This document shows positions 18,851 to 26,165 of a DNA stretch of 43,507 nucleotides, in pieces (positions within the stretch are counted from its first letter, which is position 1; each line of letters begins with the position of its first letter). The position numbers and the translations under genes are program-made. The stretch lies in contig JAHECS010000017.1 of the NCBI GenBank assembly GCA_024641635.1, positions 21,267 to 64,773 on the forward strand. The letters run 5' to 3'. The DNA comes from Actinomycetes bacterium. GTDB taxonomy: Bacteria > Actinomycetota > Actinomycetes > S36-B12. The notes under the pieces are model-generated. The model ran no database searches, was not told the origin of the DNA, and saw only the letters and a list, made by a program, of their open reading frames with translations.

Positions 18851-19687
18851 ATGCCGGACAGGACGCCCACCACCCTCCCGAGGGCGCGCACTGGCGAGGT
18901 TCTCGTCCTGCTGCATCGCTTCACCCGCGACATCACCCGGATTGCCGCCGGGGCCCTCGGCGACGATCTCGCCGACAACCGTCTGATCATGGTCCTGACG
19001 CTCGTTCACGAGGGACCGATGAGCCCAAGCGAACTCTGCGCACGAACCGGCCTGTCGCGCAGCGCGATGTCGCGCCTGCTCGGAACCCTCGACGAACACG
19101 ACCTGATCAGCAGGCAGCGACAGAGCACGGATGGGCGCTCGGTCGACGTGAGCCTGACCCGTGCGGGGCGCCGCCGGCTCACGCGACTCGAGGACGAACT
19201 GCGGACGTACCTTCGCACCGGCGACCAGCTCATCCCCGAGGCCCTCGCCCTGCTCGACGTGCCGGCGGTCGCTGCGGCCGGCGACAGCGTCTCGGACATG
19301 ATCAGCGTGGTGCGGCACCTGAGCGAGGCAGGTGCGCGCTACGGCGAGGATGTCGCACCGGTCGCCGATTCGTTCGGCATCACGGACACCACCGCGCGCT
19401 TTGCCGTCTGCCTCATCGAGGCCTCCGGCACGATCCGGCCCACGGCGATCGGCAGGGAACTGGGCCTGGCGTCCGCGGGTGTGTCCGCCGTCCTCGACCG
19501 GCTCGACTCAGCAGGACTCATCATCCGGGAGCACGACACCATCGACCACGACCGCCGCTCTGTGGTTGTGCAGCCGTCACCGCTCGGTCGGCGTGCGGCG
19601 TCGGCGATCTACACGGTCTTCGCTCGGCACCAGCACGACGTGATCGCCGCCCTTGCTCTCACCCGAAGTCTCGGCGAAGCGCGCTGA
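18851..19687 (+). CDS. Transcription regulator with two MarR-type winged helices
   Basis: 278 residues. The first MarR-like winged helix spans about 45-115 (SPSELCARTGLSRSAMSRLL, then a wing with STDGRSVDVSLT). The second spans about 183-252 (RPTAIGRELGLASAGVSAVL, wing with DHDRRSVVVQPS). Each carries recognition helix and wing, so a single chain may imitate the dimer that MarR proteins usually form. ATG at 18851 chosen over a frame open from 18725 because TAACGT lies just upstream and the extra 42 residues are not MarR-like. Ligand and targets are unknown; the divergent DinB gene and the convergent SRPBCC gene are candidates by position. Confidence 0.82.
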   Translation: MPDRTPTTLPRARTGEVLVLLHRFTRDITRIAAGALGDDLADNRLIMVLTLVHEGPMSPSELCARTGLSRSAMSRLLGTLDEHDLISRQRQSTDGRSVDVSLTRAGRRRLTRLEDELRTYLRTGDQLIPEALALLDVPAVAAAGDSVSDMISVVRHLSEAGARYGEDVAPVADSFGITDTTARFAVCLIEASGTIRPTAIGRELGLASAGVSAVLDRLDSAGLIIREHDTIDHDRRSVVVQPSPLGRRAASAIYTVFARHQHDVIAALALTRSLGEAR

Positions 19688-19704
19688 CCTCGGAAGACTC
19701 GGAC

Positions 19705-20169
19705 TCACTGAGCCAGGTACGCGCCCAGCGAGTCGAAGTAGCTCTCCATTCCCGCCTGCGCCTGCACGGCCTGGCCCTCGGGCAGTTCGCCGAACTGGCT
19801 GAACTTGACCCAACTGCGGAAGTCGCGGTGCTCGAATTCGACGAGGACACGGTGGTGCGGTGCGGAGTCGTCTCGCGCGGCGAACACGTCGGCCGACTGC
19901 GTGTAGGCCATGGTGTGCTCGATGCGCGCGTTCTCGACGACCACGGTGTACCGCCCGTAGAAGTAGGCGACGATGCCGTGCTCGGGCACGTCGACCGCCA
20001 CGGTCCACAGGCCGTCGACGACCGGGTCAGACACCACCGATCCGGGCAGCACGGACAGGTCGACCGGGTGGTACCAGGCCTCGAGTGCCACCGGATCGGT
20101 CCAGGCCGCCCAGAGCATCTCGACCGGGATGTCGTACTCGCGCTCGACCGAATACAGGAAGTCACTCAT
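19705..20169 (-). CDS. SRPBCC (AHSA1-like) domain protein
   Basis: 154 residues of the START/Bet v1-like fold: REYDIPVEMLWAAWTDPVALEAWY at the N-terminus and VEFEHRD then a C-terminal helix ending SYFDSLGAYL. The fold binds hydrophobic ligands or acts as an Hsp90-activator-like domain; the specific job is unknown. The ATG at 20169 overlaps the stop of a four-codon upstream reading frame that has the better-placed GGAGG. TAGATT at 20205-20210 (minus) may be its -10. Convergent with the double-MarR gene across 17 bp. Confidence 0.85.
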   Translation of the reverse strand: MSDFLYSVEREYDIPVEMLWAAWTDPVALEAWYHPVDLSVLPGSVVSDPVVDGLWTVAVDVPEHGIVAYFYGRYTVVVENARIEHTMAYTQSADVFAARDDSAPHHRVLVEFEHRDFRSWVKFSQFGELPEGQAVQAQAGMESYFDSLGAYLAQ

Positions 20170-20180
20170 GTGCTGATCAT
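20166..20180 (-). other. Four-codon upstream ORF overlapping the SRPBCC start
   Basis: GGAGG, four bases, then ATG ATC AGC ACA TGA. The stop overlaps the SRPBCC start codon as ATGA. The SRPBCC start itself is 15 bases from the GGAGG, too far for ideal use, so coupling by re-initiation is possible. Confidence 0.35.
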
Positions 20181-20292
20181 GGCCCCTCCACGTGCTCGTG
20201 GTGGAATCTATCGGCCGACTTCGATTCGCCTTGGACGCCGCCTGCGTGGCCGGATGATCACGATCGACCGCTTCCGCAGCAGATCACGACGC

Positions 20293-20298
20293 TAATCT
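20293..20298 (+). promoter_or_regulatory. -10-like TAATCT before the GNAT gene
   Basis: Six bases before the ATG; candidate leaderless promoter. Confidence 0.5.
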
Positions 20299-20304
20299 GC
20301 GCCG

Positions 20305-20844
20305 ATGGCCACCGTGCGGCGAGCGACGCCTGAGGACCTGGACCGGCTGGCGGCGCTCCTGTGCGCGTGTGCGCGCGACGGAGCAGCCCTCGGCTTCCTC
20401 GACACGATCACGGACGATGAGGCACGGGCCTTCTGGCTCGGAGCGTTGGAGCAGCATGCCTCGGGTCAGCGGGTCGTCCTCGTCGCGGTCGACGGTCCAG
20501 ACATTGTCGGGACCATCACGGTGCTCCTCGCGTTTCCGGCGAACCAGCCACATCGAGGCGAGGTCGCCAAGCTCATGGTCTCCCCCCACCGACAAGGCAC
20601 CGGGCTTGGCGCACTCCTCCTGCACGCCGGCGAACAACTCGCCTGGGGCTCCGGAAAGACCCTGCTCGTCCTCGACACCGAGGCGGGATCCGCCGCCGAG
20701 GGCTTCTATGCGCGCCACGGATGGACCAAGACCGGCGAGATCCCCGACTTCGCGCTGACGGCGTCCGGCAAGCTTCACCCGACATCGGTGTACTGGAAGC
20801 GCACGCCCGATAGCAGTTCCGGAGAAGCTGAAGAGGAACGCTGA
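20305..20844 (+). CDS. GNAT family N-acetyltransferase
   Basis: 179 residues covering a full GNAT domain: N-terminal VRRATPEDLDRLAALL, the beta4 strand with VAKLMVSPHRQGTGLGALLL (acetyl-CoA pyrophosphate loop QGTGLG), then DTEAGSAAEGFYARHGW. The substrate is not predictable; the pattern AEGFYARHGW is usual for small-molecule acetyltransferases. The last ~15 residues are a charged tail. It is convergent with the GH43 gene 19 bp away, where a 7-bp hairpin overlaps the stop. Probably monocistronic and leaderless. Confidence 0.87.
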   Translation: MATVRRATPEDLDRLAALLCACARDGAALGFLDTITDDEARAFWLGALEQHASGQRVVLVAVDGPDIVGTITVLLAFPANQPHRGEVAKLMVSPHRQGTGLGALLLHAGEQLAWGSGKTLLVLDTEAGSAAEGFYARHGWTKTGEIPDFALTASGKLHPTSVYWKRTPDSSSGEAEEER

Positions 20845-20855
20845 ACGCGCGTTCC
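20835..20855. terminator. 7-bp hairpin between convergent GNAT and GH43 genes
   Basis: GGAACGC (20835-20841) and GCGTTCC (20849-20855) around a 7-base loop. It overlaps the GNAT stop codon. Weak candidate bidirectional terminator. Confidence 0.4.
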
Positions 20856-20863
20856 GGCTCGAC

Positions 20864-21802
20864 TCACATCAAGCGGATACCGTCCGTGCCGATCTCGACG
20901 GGGACGATCTTCACCCGTTCGTCCGGCGTCTCGTTCGGCCAGTGGAACACCAGCAGGTCGCGCCCGTCGGACGTCCGCAGAATCATGCCGTGGCCGCCGT
21001 TGCGCGCCCAGAGTGGCTCATCGTGCTGGAGCCAGGGGCCTAGCACGTTGCCGCTGGCGGAGCTGGCGACACCAATGGCGTAGCCCTCGTCGCCGAAGCT
21101 CGACCACGTCATGAGGAGTCCGCCGTCCGCCGCGCGGACGAGGCAGGGACCATCAGTGAACAGCGGGTCCTTGGCGAGGTTCAGCTGCTCGGGCGGCTCG
21201 ACGCCTTCGGGGAACCACAGCGGTTTGGCCCACGTCGCCGACGACGCCCGGAACAGGACGACTGCATCGCCAACCGCCGAGGCCAGGTCCGGTGCGAGCC
21301 GAATCGCGAGCATCTCGGAGTCGGCGACGCCGGGCGCTCCGCCCACTTCACCCTCGGCACCGCGGCTGAAGACCAGCCACGGGGTCTCGTCAGCATCCAC
21401 GAACAGCGTGCCGTCCAAGCACGGCATGGCACTCGGAGTGACGGGACCGTCGCTCCACGGCACGAATGGCCCGGTCGGTTGGTCGGAGACCAGGATCGCG
21501 ACACCGCGGAACCTCGGTGTGCCGACGGACGAGGCGAACGTGGCGATCAGGTAGAAGCGCTCCCGGTAGGGGTGGACCTCCGGCGCCCAGAACTGGGTGT
21601 CCCCCCAGAAGCCCGCCGGCGGGCGAAAGGCCGCGATCGGGCCCTCCCACGCCTCCAGGTCGGGGCTCGTGAAGCAGTCGAAGCCGGTCGCCGGACCGCC
21701 CCACAGGTTCTCGTCGGTGGTACCGAACAGCACATAGTTGCCAGGAGTCGCCTCGAGGAGGAAGGGGTCGCGCATGCGCAGGTCTGCCGTCGTGAGCGCC
21801 AT
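20864..21802 (-). CDS. Glycoside hydrolase family 43-like protein
   Basis: 312-residue five-bladed beta-propeller glycosidase of clan GH-F type, without a signal peptide, so presumably cytoplasmic. Asp12 in RDPFLL fits the catalytic base and Asp130 in CLDGTLF the pKa modulator. The general-acid position reads TDGP (Asp217) rather than the common EGP; some GH43-like proteins known to me share this. Family substrates are arabinosides and xylosides. There is no sugar transporter or LacI regulator in the neighbourhood. ATG at 21802 with TAGTCT six bases upstream suggests leaderless expression. Confidence 0.8.
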   Translation of the reverse strand: MALTTADLRMRDPFLLEATPGNYVLFGTTDENLWGGPATGFDCFTSPDLEAWEGPIAAFRPPAGFWGDTQFWAPEVHPYRERFYLIATFASSVGTPRFRGVAILVSDQPTGPFVPWSDGPVTPSAMPCLDGTLFVDADETPWLVFSRGAEGEVGGAPGVADSEMLAIRLAPDLASAVGDAVVLFRASSATWAKPLWFPEGVEPPEQLNLAKDPLFTDGPCLVRAADGGLLMTWSSFGDEGYAIGVASSASGNVLGPWLQHDEPLWARNGGHGMILRTSDGRDLLVFHWPNETPDERVKIVPVEIGTDGIRLM

Positions 21803-21808
21803 CGCGAC

Positions 21809-21814
21809 AGACTA
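21809..21814 (-). promoter_or_regulatory. -10-like TAGTCT before the GH43 gene
   Basis: Six bases before the ATG; candidate leaderless promoter. Confidence 0.5.
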
Positions 21815-21896
21815 GGTCCAACCGCGTCCGTCGGTGCCCCGACACTCACGCCTTCAGTGGCTCCTCGCCCCGCGCACTCGGGACGGCAGACCCAAC

Positions 21897-21902
21897 TAGG
21901 GT
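21897..21902 (+). promoter_or_regulatory. -10-like TAGGGT before the membrane-protein gene
   Basis: Six bases before the GTG at 21909; candidate leaderless promoter. Confidence 0.5.
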
Positions 21903-21908
21903 GACCGC

Positions 21909-22517
21909 GTGAACCGACTGAACACCTTGGGCATGTGGGACATTGCCGGGTTGGCGTTGCTCATCATCCTGGCCATGGTCGCGTCGGTTGCCCTCTACCG
22001 CGGGATGCAGCGACCCCGGCTGCGCCTCACCCACGACTCCGAACGGGGTTGGGTCGCCCGGCCCCGCGACATCGTCCAGTACGTCGTGGCCATCCCCTTC
22101 CTCGTCACGGGCTGGGTCCTGTGGCTCACCGTCATCCTGCTCATCGCCGTGAACGACCTGGACGGTTCACGGATGCTGGAAGTGGCCTGCGCCGTCGTTC
22201 TGGCGACCCGAGTGCTGGCGCACCTCAGTCACGAGCACGCCAACCAACTGGCCAAGTCGGTCCCGCTCACCCTCGTGACGCTCGTCCTGATCTCAGGGTC
22301 GTTGCGCGATCCCGGCGCCATCGCCACGGCCCTGGACCAACTGACAAAGACATCGCTGACCCGCCCGGCCATGGTGCTGATCGTGGGAGCGGACCTGATC
22401 ATCACGCTCATCTGGTACTGGGTAGGAGTTCGCTGGTGGGCAGATCGCGGGGGTCGCGGCATCCCGGGGCGCCTCGCGCCAGAACACAGCATCCCTCAGG
22501 CGGAGTCGCCGTCGTAG
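21909..22517 (+). CDS. Multi-pass membrane protein, unknown function
   Basis: 202 residues with about five hydrophobic segments (about 10-30, 56-80, 88-105, 118-135 and 155-178) and a hydrophilic, Pro/Gly-rich C-terminal tail. GTG start at 21909, supported by the TAGGGT hexamer six bases upstream. No family is recognised. It is divergent from the GH43 gene (106 bp) and convergent with the VOC gene. Real gene status is supported by the membrane pattern and third-position GC. Confidence 0.7.
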   Translation: MNRLNTLGMWDIAGLALLIILAMVASVALYRGMQRPRLRLTHDSERGWVARPRDIVQYVVAIPFLVTGWVLWLTVILLIAVNDLDGSRMLEVACAVVLATRVLAHLSHEHANQLAKSVPLTLVTLVLISGSLRDPGAIATALDQLTKTSLTRPAMVLIVGADLIITLIWYWVGVRWWADRGGRGIPGRLAPEHSIPQAESPS

Positions 22518-22583
22518 CCGTCGTCCAGCCGTTCAGCCGGAACTAGACGGCATCACCGTCACGGCGTTTCGGTGTCATTCCGG

Positions 22584-23180
22584 TCATCGCGGCAGGGGGT
22601 TCGCGCCGGTCGCGGTCACGAGCCGCTGGGGCAGGACATCGTCGACGTGCTGGAAGCCGACACCGAACGGTCCGGCAACCGACTCGACGGAGTCTCGCAG
22701 CGAAAGCCGGTAGAACTTCACGTGCGTGAAGTCCCCGAACAGGATGTATACGGGATCGGGGATGCTCTTCGGACCCTGGAACTGCTGCCCCGTCAGGACG
22801 GGCTTGTGGTCCGCAACGAACGCGTCGAAGCCGTCGCCGACCACGACCCCCAGATGCTCCAAGCCCATCTTGTAGACACGCTGGTGCACCGGCGGAATGA
22901 GCTCGATGAGCGGAACGGGCTTTCCGTCGAGGACGTCGAGCGGTTCGGTTGGGACGATCAGAGAGATCGGGCGGCCGTTCCAGAAGTTCTCGCGATTCGC
23001 TGAGGCATGGCGTTCGAGCAGGGTCCGAACGTGCACGTACTGCTCCCACTCCGGCACGCGATAGGCAAGGTGGCTGATGGGGTATGGGCGGATGTCTATG
23101 CCGAGCGCGAGCAGGCGCTGGGCCTGCTGATCCGCGAACGCACGATAGTCGCCGATGATCTCGCCCACCGGGTCGCCCAC
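22584..23180 (-). CDS. VOC superfamily protein, YecM-like
   Basis: 198 residues. The pattern SHLAYRVPEWEQYVHVR, then NGRPISLI, VPLIELIPP and GLEHLGVVVGD matches the vicinal-oxygen-chelate fold in its YecM-like form, with candidate metal ligands His37, Glu92 and His113. The activity of YecM proteins is not established. GTG start at 23180 with GGAGG five bases upstream. About the last 20 residues are not recognisable. Downstream of the ychF-tail remnant on the same strand. Confidence 0.75.
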   Translation of the reverse strand: MGDPVGEIIGDYRAFADQQAQRLLALGIDIRPYPISHLAYRVPEWEQYVHVRTLLERHASANRENFWNGRPISLIVPTEPLDVLDGKPVPLIELIPPVHQRVYKMGLEHLGVVVGDGFDAFVADHKPVLTGQQFQGPKSIPDPVYILFGDFTHVKFYRLSLRDSVESVAGPFGVGFQHVDDVLPQRLVTATGANPLPR

Positions 23181-23280
23181 ATCAGCCTCCGCTCATCCGT
23201 TGCCACGATACGGCTTGCGGGGGCACCCCGTGTCGTCACAGGGCTACGGGTTCGCGCGGCGATTTCTTCGTCCTGTCGCC

Positions 23281-23310
23281 TCACACGTTGAAGCGGAACT
23301 CGACCACGTC
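23281..23310 (-). pseudogene. Displaced 3' tail of ychF (nine codons plus stop)
   Basis: On the minus strand these 30 bases read DVVEFRFNV and TGA, identical in protein to the last nine residues of YchF at 24106-24135. The DNA matches at 27 of 30 positions, and all three differences are synonymous (GTG/GTC for Val, CGC/AGA for Arg). A less exact match with a 5-base insertion may continue to about 23331 (IMLLGD against VMVDGD). No start codon or upstream YchF sequence is attached. It looks like a leftover gene end, possibly pushed away by an insertion. Confidence 0.65.
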
Positions 23311-23401
23311 TCGTCGCCGAGCAACATGATCGGCGGACCCACCCAGCTTGGCGCGGACGTCGCTCTGCATGGAACTGACGGGGCCGGTGCCGAGCCATCC
23401 C

Positions 23402-23986
23402 TCAGTCGAACTGGGTCGCGATGTCGTCGAGGTGCTTGCGATAGGTGTCCCACCACTCGATGTCAGCGGGGGGAATGTTGGTGTGGCCCGCGCGCAGGCC
23501 GACCCTGCCGTCAACGAGCTCGCGGAGGATGTCAGCGTGACCGGCGTGACGGTTGGTCTCGGCGATCACGGTGACCAGCAGGGTGTGCAGCGTCGGGTCG
23601 CGCCTGTCCTCGGGCCACCAGGGGACGTGACCGACCACCTCGAGCCCGAGCTCGTCGATCGTGCGGTCGGCGTGCTCGCACGCCCGCCCGTACAGGGCAA
23701 CTACGTGGTCGCGAGACTCCTCAGCGGTGGCCCACATGTCCGCGCTCGGTTCGGCGCCCTCGTCCCACCACGGCACCGGTTCTCGCGGCGGTCGGTCGAA
23801 CGCGGTCCCGAGGTAGTGGTACTCGACGCAGGCAAGGTGCTTGACCAGTCCGAGCAGGTTGGTGCCTGTGGGCACCATCGGCCGTCGCACCTCGCGCTCG
23901 CGGAGCCCGTCCAGCTTCCACAGGATCCCCTCGCGCGCCGTGCGCAGGTACTGGTGCAGGACAGCCTTCGGCGCTTCGTCACCCAC
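23402..23986 (-). CDS. DinB-fold protein, DUF664 type
   Basis: About 194 residues. LRTAREGILWKLDGL, PTGTNLLGLVKHLACVEYHYLG and AETNRHAGHADILREL are characteristic of DUF664/DinB proteins; the three histidines for a metal site are His58-type in VKHLA, the one in EYHY or nearby, and that in RHAGHAD. Members are often annotated as mycothiol transferases, but no reaction is established here. The start is unclear: GTG at 23986 begins GDEAPKAVLHQYL as in relatives, while GTG at 24013 would add nine residues. The gene sits between the two copies of the ychF tail and may be a later arrival. Confidence 0.78.
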   Translation of the reverse strand: MGDEAPKAVLHQYLRTAREGILWKLDGLREREVRRPMVPTGTNLLGLVKHLACVEYHYLGTAFDRPPREPVPWWDEGAEPSADMWATAEESRDHVVALYGRACEHADRTIDELGLEVVGHVPWWPEDRRDPTLHTLLVTVIAETNRHAGHADILRELVDGRVGLRAGHTNIPPADIEWWDTYRKHLDDIATQFD

Positions 23987-24105
23987 ACGGTGACCATGAC
24001 ACAGACCGAGCACGGGGCGAGAAGCACCCCGCCGCCGCCCTCCTGCGGTTCCAAGCAGGCACGGGCTTCACGGAACGGGAGCGATCCCGTCGCTGTCAGG
24101 GGCCT

Positions 24106-24135
24106 TCAGACGTTGAATCTGAACTCGACCACGTC
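24106..24135 (-). repeat. ychF gene-end copy of the 30-bp direct repeat
   Basis: Last nine codons and stop of ychF, repeated at 23281-23310 in the same orientation, 825 bp away. This copy uses the rare codon AGA where the displaced copy uses CGC. Confidence 0.65.
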
Positions 24136-25179
24136 GCCGTCGACCATGACGTAGTCCTTGCCCTCGATCCGGACCTTGCCCTTGCTCTTCGCCTCCGCCA
24201 TCGACCCCGCCGCGACCAGATCGTCGAAGGACACGACCTCGGCCTTGATGAAGCCCTTCTGGAAGTCCGTGTGGATGACCCCAGCGGCCTCCGGAGCCGT
24301 CGCCCCCTGGCGGATCTCCCAGGCGCGGGACTCCTTCGGTCCGGCGGTCAGGTAGGTCTGGAGGCCCAGGGTCTCGAAGCCGACCCGGGCCAGCGCGTGC
24401 AGGCCGCTCTCCTCCTGCCCCACGGACTGCAGCAGCTCGAGGGCCTCCTCCTCGGGCAGCTCCACCAGCTCGGCCTCGAGCTTGGCGTCGAGGAAGACCG
24501 CCTCGGCAGGAGCGACGAGCTCCCGCATGCGCGCCTTGAACTCCTCGTCGGCGAGCTCCTCCTCATCGACATTGATGACGTAGATGAACGGCTTCGCCGT
24601 CAATAGCCACAGCTCGCGCAGGAGCGTACGGTCCATGCCCGACGCGAAGATCGTCGTCCCCGCGTCGAGGAGTGCCTGCGCCTTCTCGGCCGCCTCGAGC
24701 TGCGGCACCCTCGACTTGTCGTTGCGCGCCTCCTTCTGCAGCCGGGGAAGGGCCTTCTCGATCGTCTGCATGTCGGCGAGGATCAGCTCGGTGTTGATCG
24801 TCTCCATGTCCTCGGCGGGGGAGATTCGGCCCTCGACATGCACGACGTCGTCGTCATGGAAGGCGCGCAGCACCTGGCAGATGGCGTCCGACTCCCGGAT
24901 GTTGGCGAGGAACTTGTTGCCCAGCCCGGCGCCCTCGCTCGCCCCCTTGACGATGCCCGCGATGTCGACGAACGTCACGGTCGCCGGGAGGATCCGCTCG
25001 GACCCGAAGATGCCCGCAAGGACCGAGAGGCGGGGGTCCGGGACGCCGACGACGCCCGTGTTCGGCTCGATCGTCGCGAACGGGTAGTTGGCCGCGAGGA
25101 CGTCGTTCTTGGTCAGCGCGTTGAACAGGGTGGACTTGCCGACGTTCGGGAGTCCGACGATTCCGATGGTGAGGGCCAC
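24106..25179 (-). CDS. ychF: Redox/ribosome-associated ATPase YchF (Obg family)
   Basis: 357-residue OBG-family P-loop protein that binds ATP rather than GTP and associates with ribosomes. The N-terminus gives GLPNVGKSTLFNAL (G1), DIAGIV (G3) and the YchF-specific NVDEEE in place of the usual NKxD (G4), which explains the nucleotide preference. A coiled-coil region follows at about 125-195 and the TGS domain at about 270-357. GTG at 25179, with TAGGAT eight bases upstream. Divergent from the DUF6542 gene. Its final nine codons recur 825 bp downstream. Confidence 0.95.
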   Translation of the reverse strand: MALTIGIVGLPNVGKSTLFNALTKNDVLAANYPFATIEPNTGVVGVPDPRLSVLAGIFGSERILPATVTFVDIAGIVKGASEGAGLGNKFLANIRESDAICQVLRAFHDDDVVHVEGRISPAEDMETINTELILADMQTIEKALPRLQKEARNDKSRVPQLEAAEKAQALLDAGTTIFASGMDRTLLRELWLLTAKPFIYVINVDEEELADEEFKARMRELVAPAEAVFLDAKLEAELVELPEEEALELLQSVGQEESGLHALARVGFETLGLQTYLTAGPKESRAWEIRQGATAPEAAGVIHTDFQKGFIKAEVVSFDDLVAAGSMAEAKSKGKVRIEGKDYVMVDGDVVEFRFNV

Positions 25180-25187
25180 GACGGACG

Positions 25188-25193
25188 ATCCTA
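25188..25193 (-). promoter_or_regulatory. -10-like TAGGAT before ychF
   Basis: Eight bases before the GTG start; candidate leaderless promoter. Confidence 0.42.
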
Positions 25194-25235
25194 GTGAGGG
25201 GCCTGATGGTCCCCCGGACCGCAGGAGGCCTTGAG

Positions 25236-25241
25236 TACGGT
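25236..25241 (+). promoter_or_regulatory. -10-like TACGGT before the DUF6542 gene
   Basis: Six bases before GTG 25248. Decides the start for that gene. Confidence 0.48.
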
Positions 25242-25247
25242 ACGCAG

Positions 25248-26159
25248 GTGACCTCGAACGACGGCGGCCCAGGCCCGGATCCGGTCGATCCGGACTTCGC
25301 GGCCCTCTTTAGGCCGGACGACGAGTGGTCCATGCCCGCCGCACCGCCGGAGAACGAGCCGGCCGGGCTGTTCGTCGACGACGTGTCCGCAGAGGTCCCT
25401 GATCCGGTCGCGGCCCACAACGATGCGGACGCACCCCTCGCCGAGGATTCGTCCGACGCTCCTGCCGTCGAGCAGCCGCCCGTGGACGTTCCGGGGCGCG
25501 AGCCAGCCACCGACACCGGACGACTGTTCCGCAGCCAGGGCGTGCGGGACCACGAGGAGGCCGTGCTGGCGCTCACGTCCGACCACTTCGGGCGGCTGCG
25601 CACACTCGAGCGCCGCTACGACGTCGAGCCGGCGGTGCCGGACATCGGGCCGCTGGAGCCCGAGGACGCGGGCGATCCGCAGATCGCCGGCCTCCTGGGA
25701 GCCAGCACCTCTGGAACTGCCGCCGGCGCCGAACCGGAACCGGCCGGCCACCGACGACGAGGCAGGCGGGTGGCCGGAATGCGTGCAGGAGCGAGGGGCA
25801 TCTCGGCCGGTGCGGTCTACCTCATCGTCATCGGCGTCACGGTGCTCGTGGCATTCGCCAACGCCCTGCTCGCAGGAGGAAGCATCGGGTGGCCCACGGG
25901 CGTCGCCCTGGCGGCCTCTTCCGTCTACGCCGCGCTCACCGTTCGGCGCGAGGACGACGTGGTCGCCATCCTCATCCCCCCGGTCGCCTTCCTCATCGCG
26001 GCGCTGACGGCCGGGCAGCTGTTCCTGGGCTCGGCCGAGGGGTCGCTGCTCAACCGTGCGGTCGTCGCGTTCTTCTCGCTCGCCGACAACTGGATCTGGA
26101 TCATCGGCTCGACGGTGGCCGCGTTGATCATCGTCCTCGTCAGGCGGCGACGCGCCTGA
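25248..26159 (+). CDS. DUF6542-type membrane protein with long disordered N-terminus
   Basis: 303 residues from the GTG at 25248, chosen because TACGGT precedes it by six bases; the frame is open from 25194. The first ~180 residues are acidic, Pro/Ala-rich and probably disordered, ending in an Arg-rich patch. The C-terminal ~120 residues hold four hydrophobic helices (about 188-208, 213-230, 238-260 and 278-298). This matches the DUF6542 proteins found beside ispH in actinobacteria (Rv1111c position). Function unknown. Convergent with ispH, only 6 bp apart. Confidence 0.78.
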   Translation: MTSNDGGPGPDPVDPDFAALFRPDDEWSMPAAPPENEPAGLFVDDVSAEVPDPVAAHNDADAPLAEDSSDAPAVEQPPVDVPGREPATDTGRLFRSQGVRDHEEAVLALTSDHFGRLRTLERRYDVEPAVPDIGPLEPEDAGDPQIAGLLGASTSGTAAGAEPEPAGHRRRGRRVAGMRAGARGISAGAVYLIVIGVTVLVAFANALLAGGSIGWPTGVALAASSVYAALTVRREDDVVAILIPPVAFLIAALTAGQLFLGSAEGSLLNRAVVAFFSLADNWIWIIGSTVAALIIVLVRRRRA

Positions 26160-26165
26160 CCGCCC

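Noticed and set aside
23281-23514. A 77-codon minus-strand open frame ending in the ychF tail
   Set aside because: Its first half overlaps the DinB gene and has no coding character. Only the last 30 bases are meaningful, as a displaced gene end.
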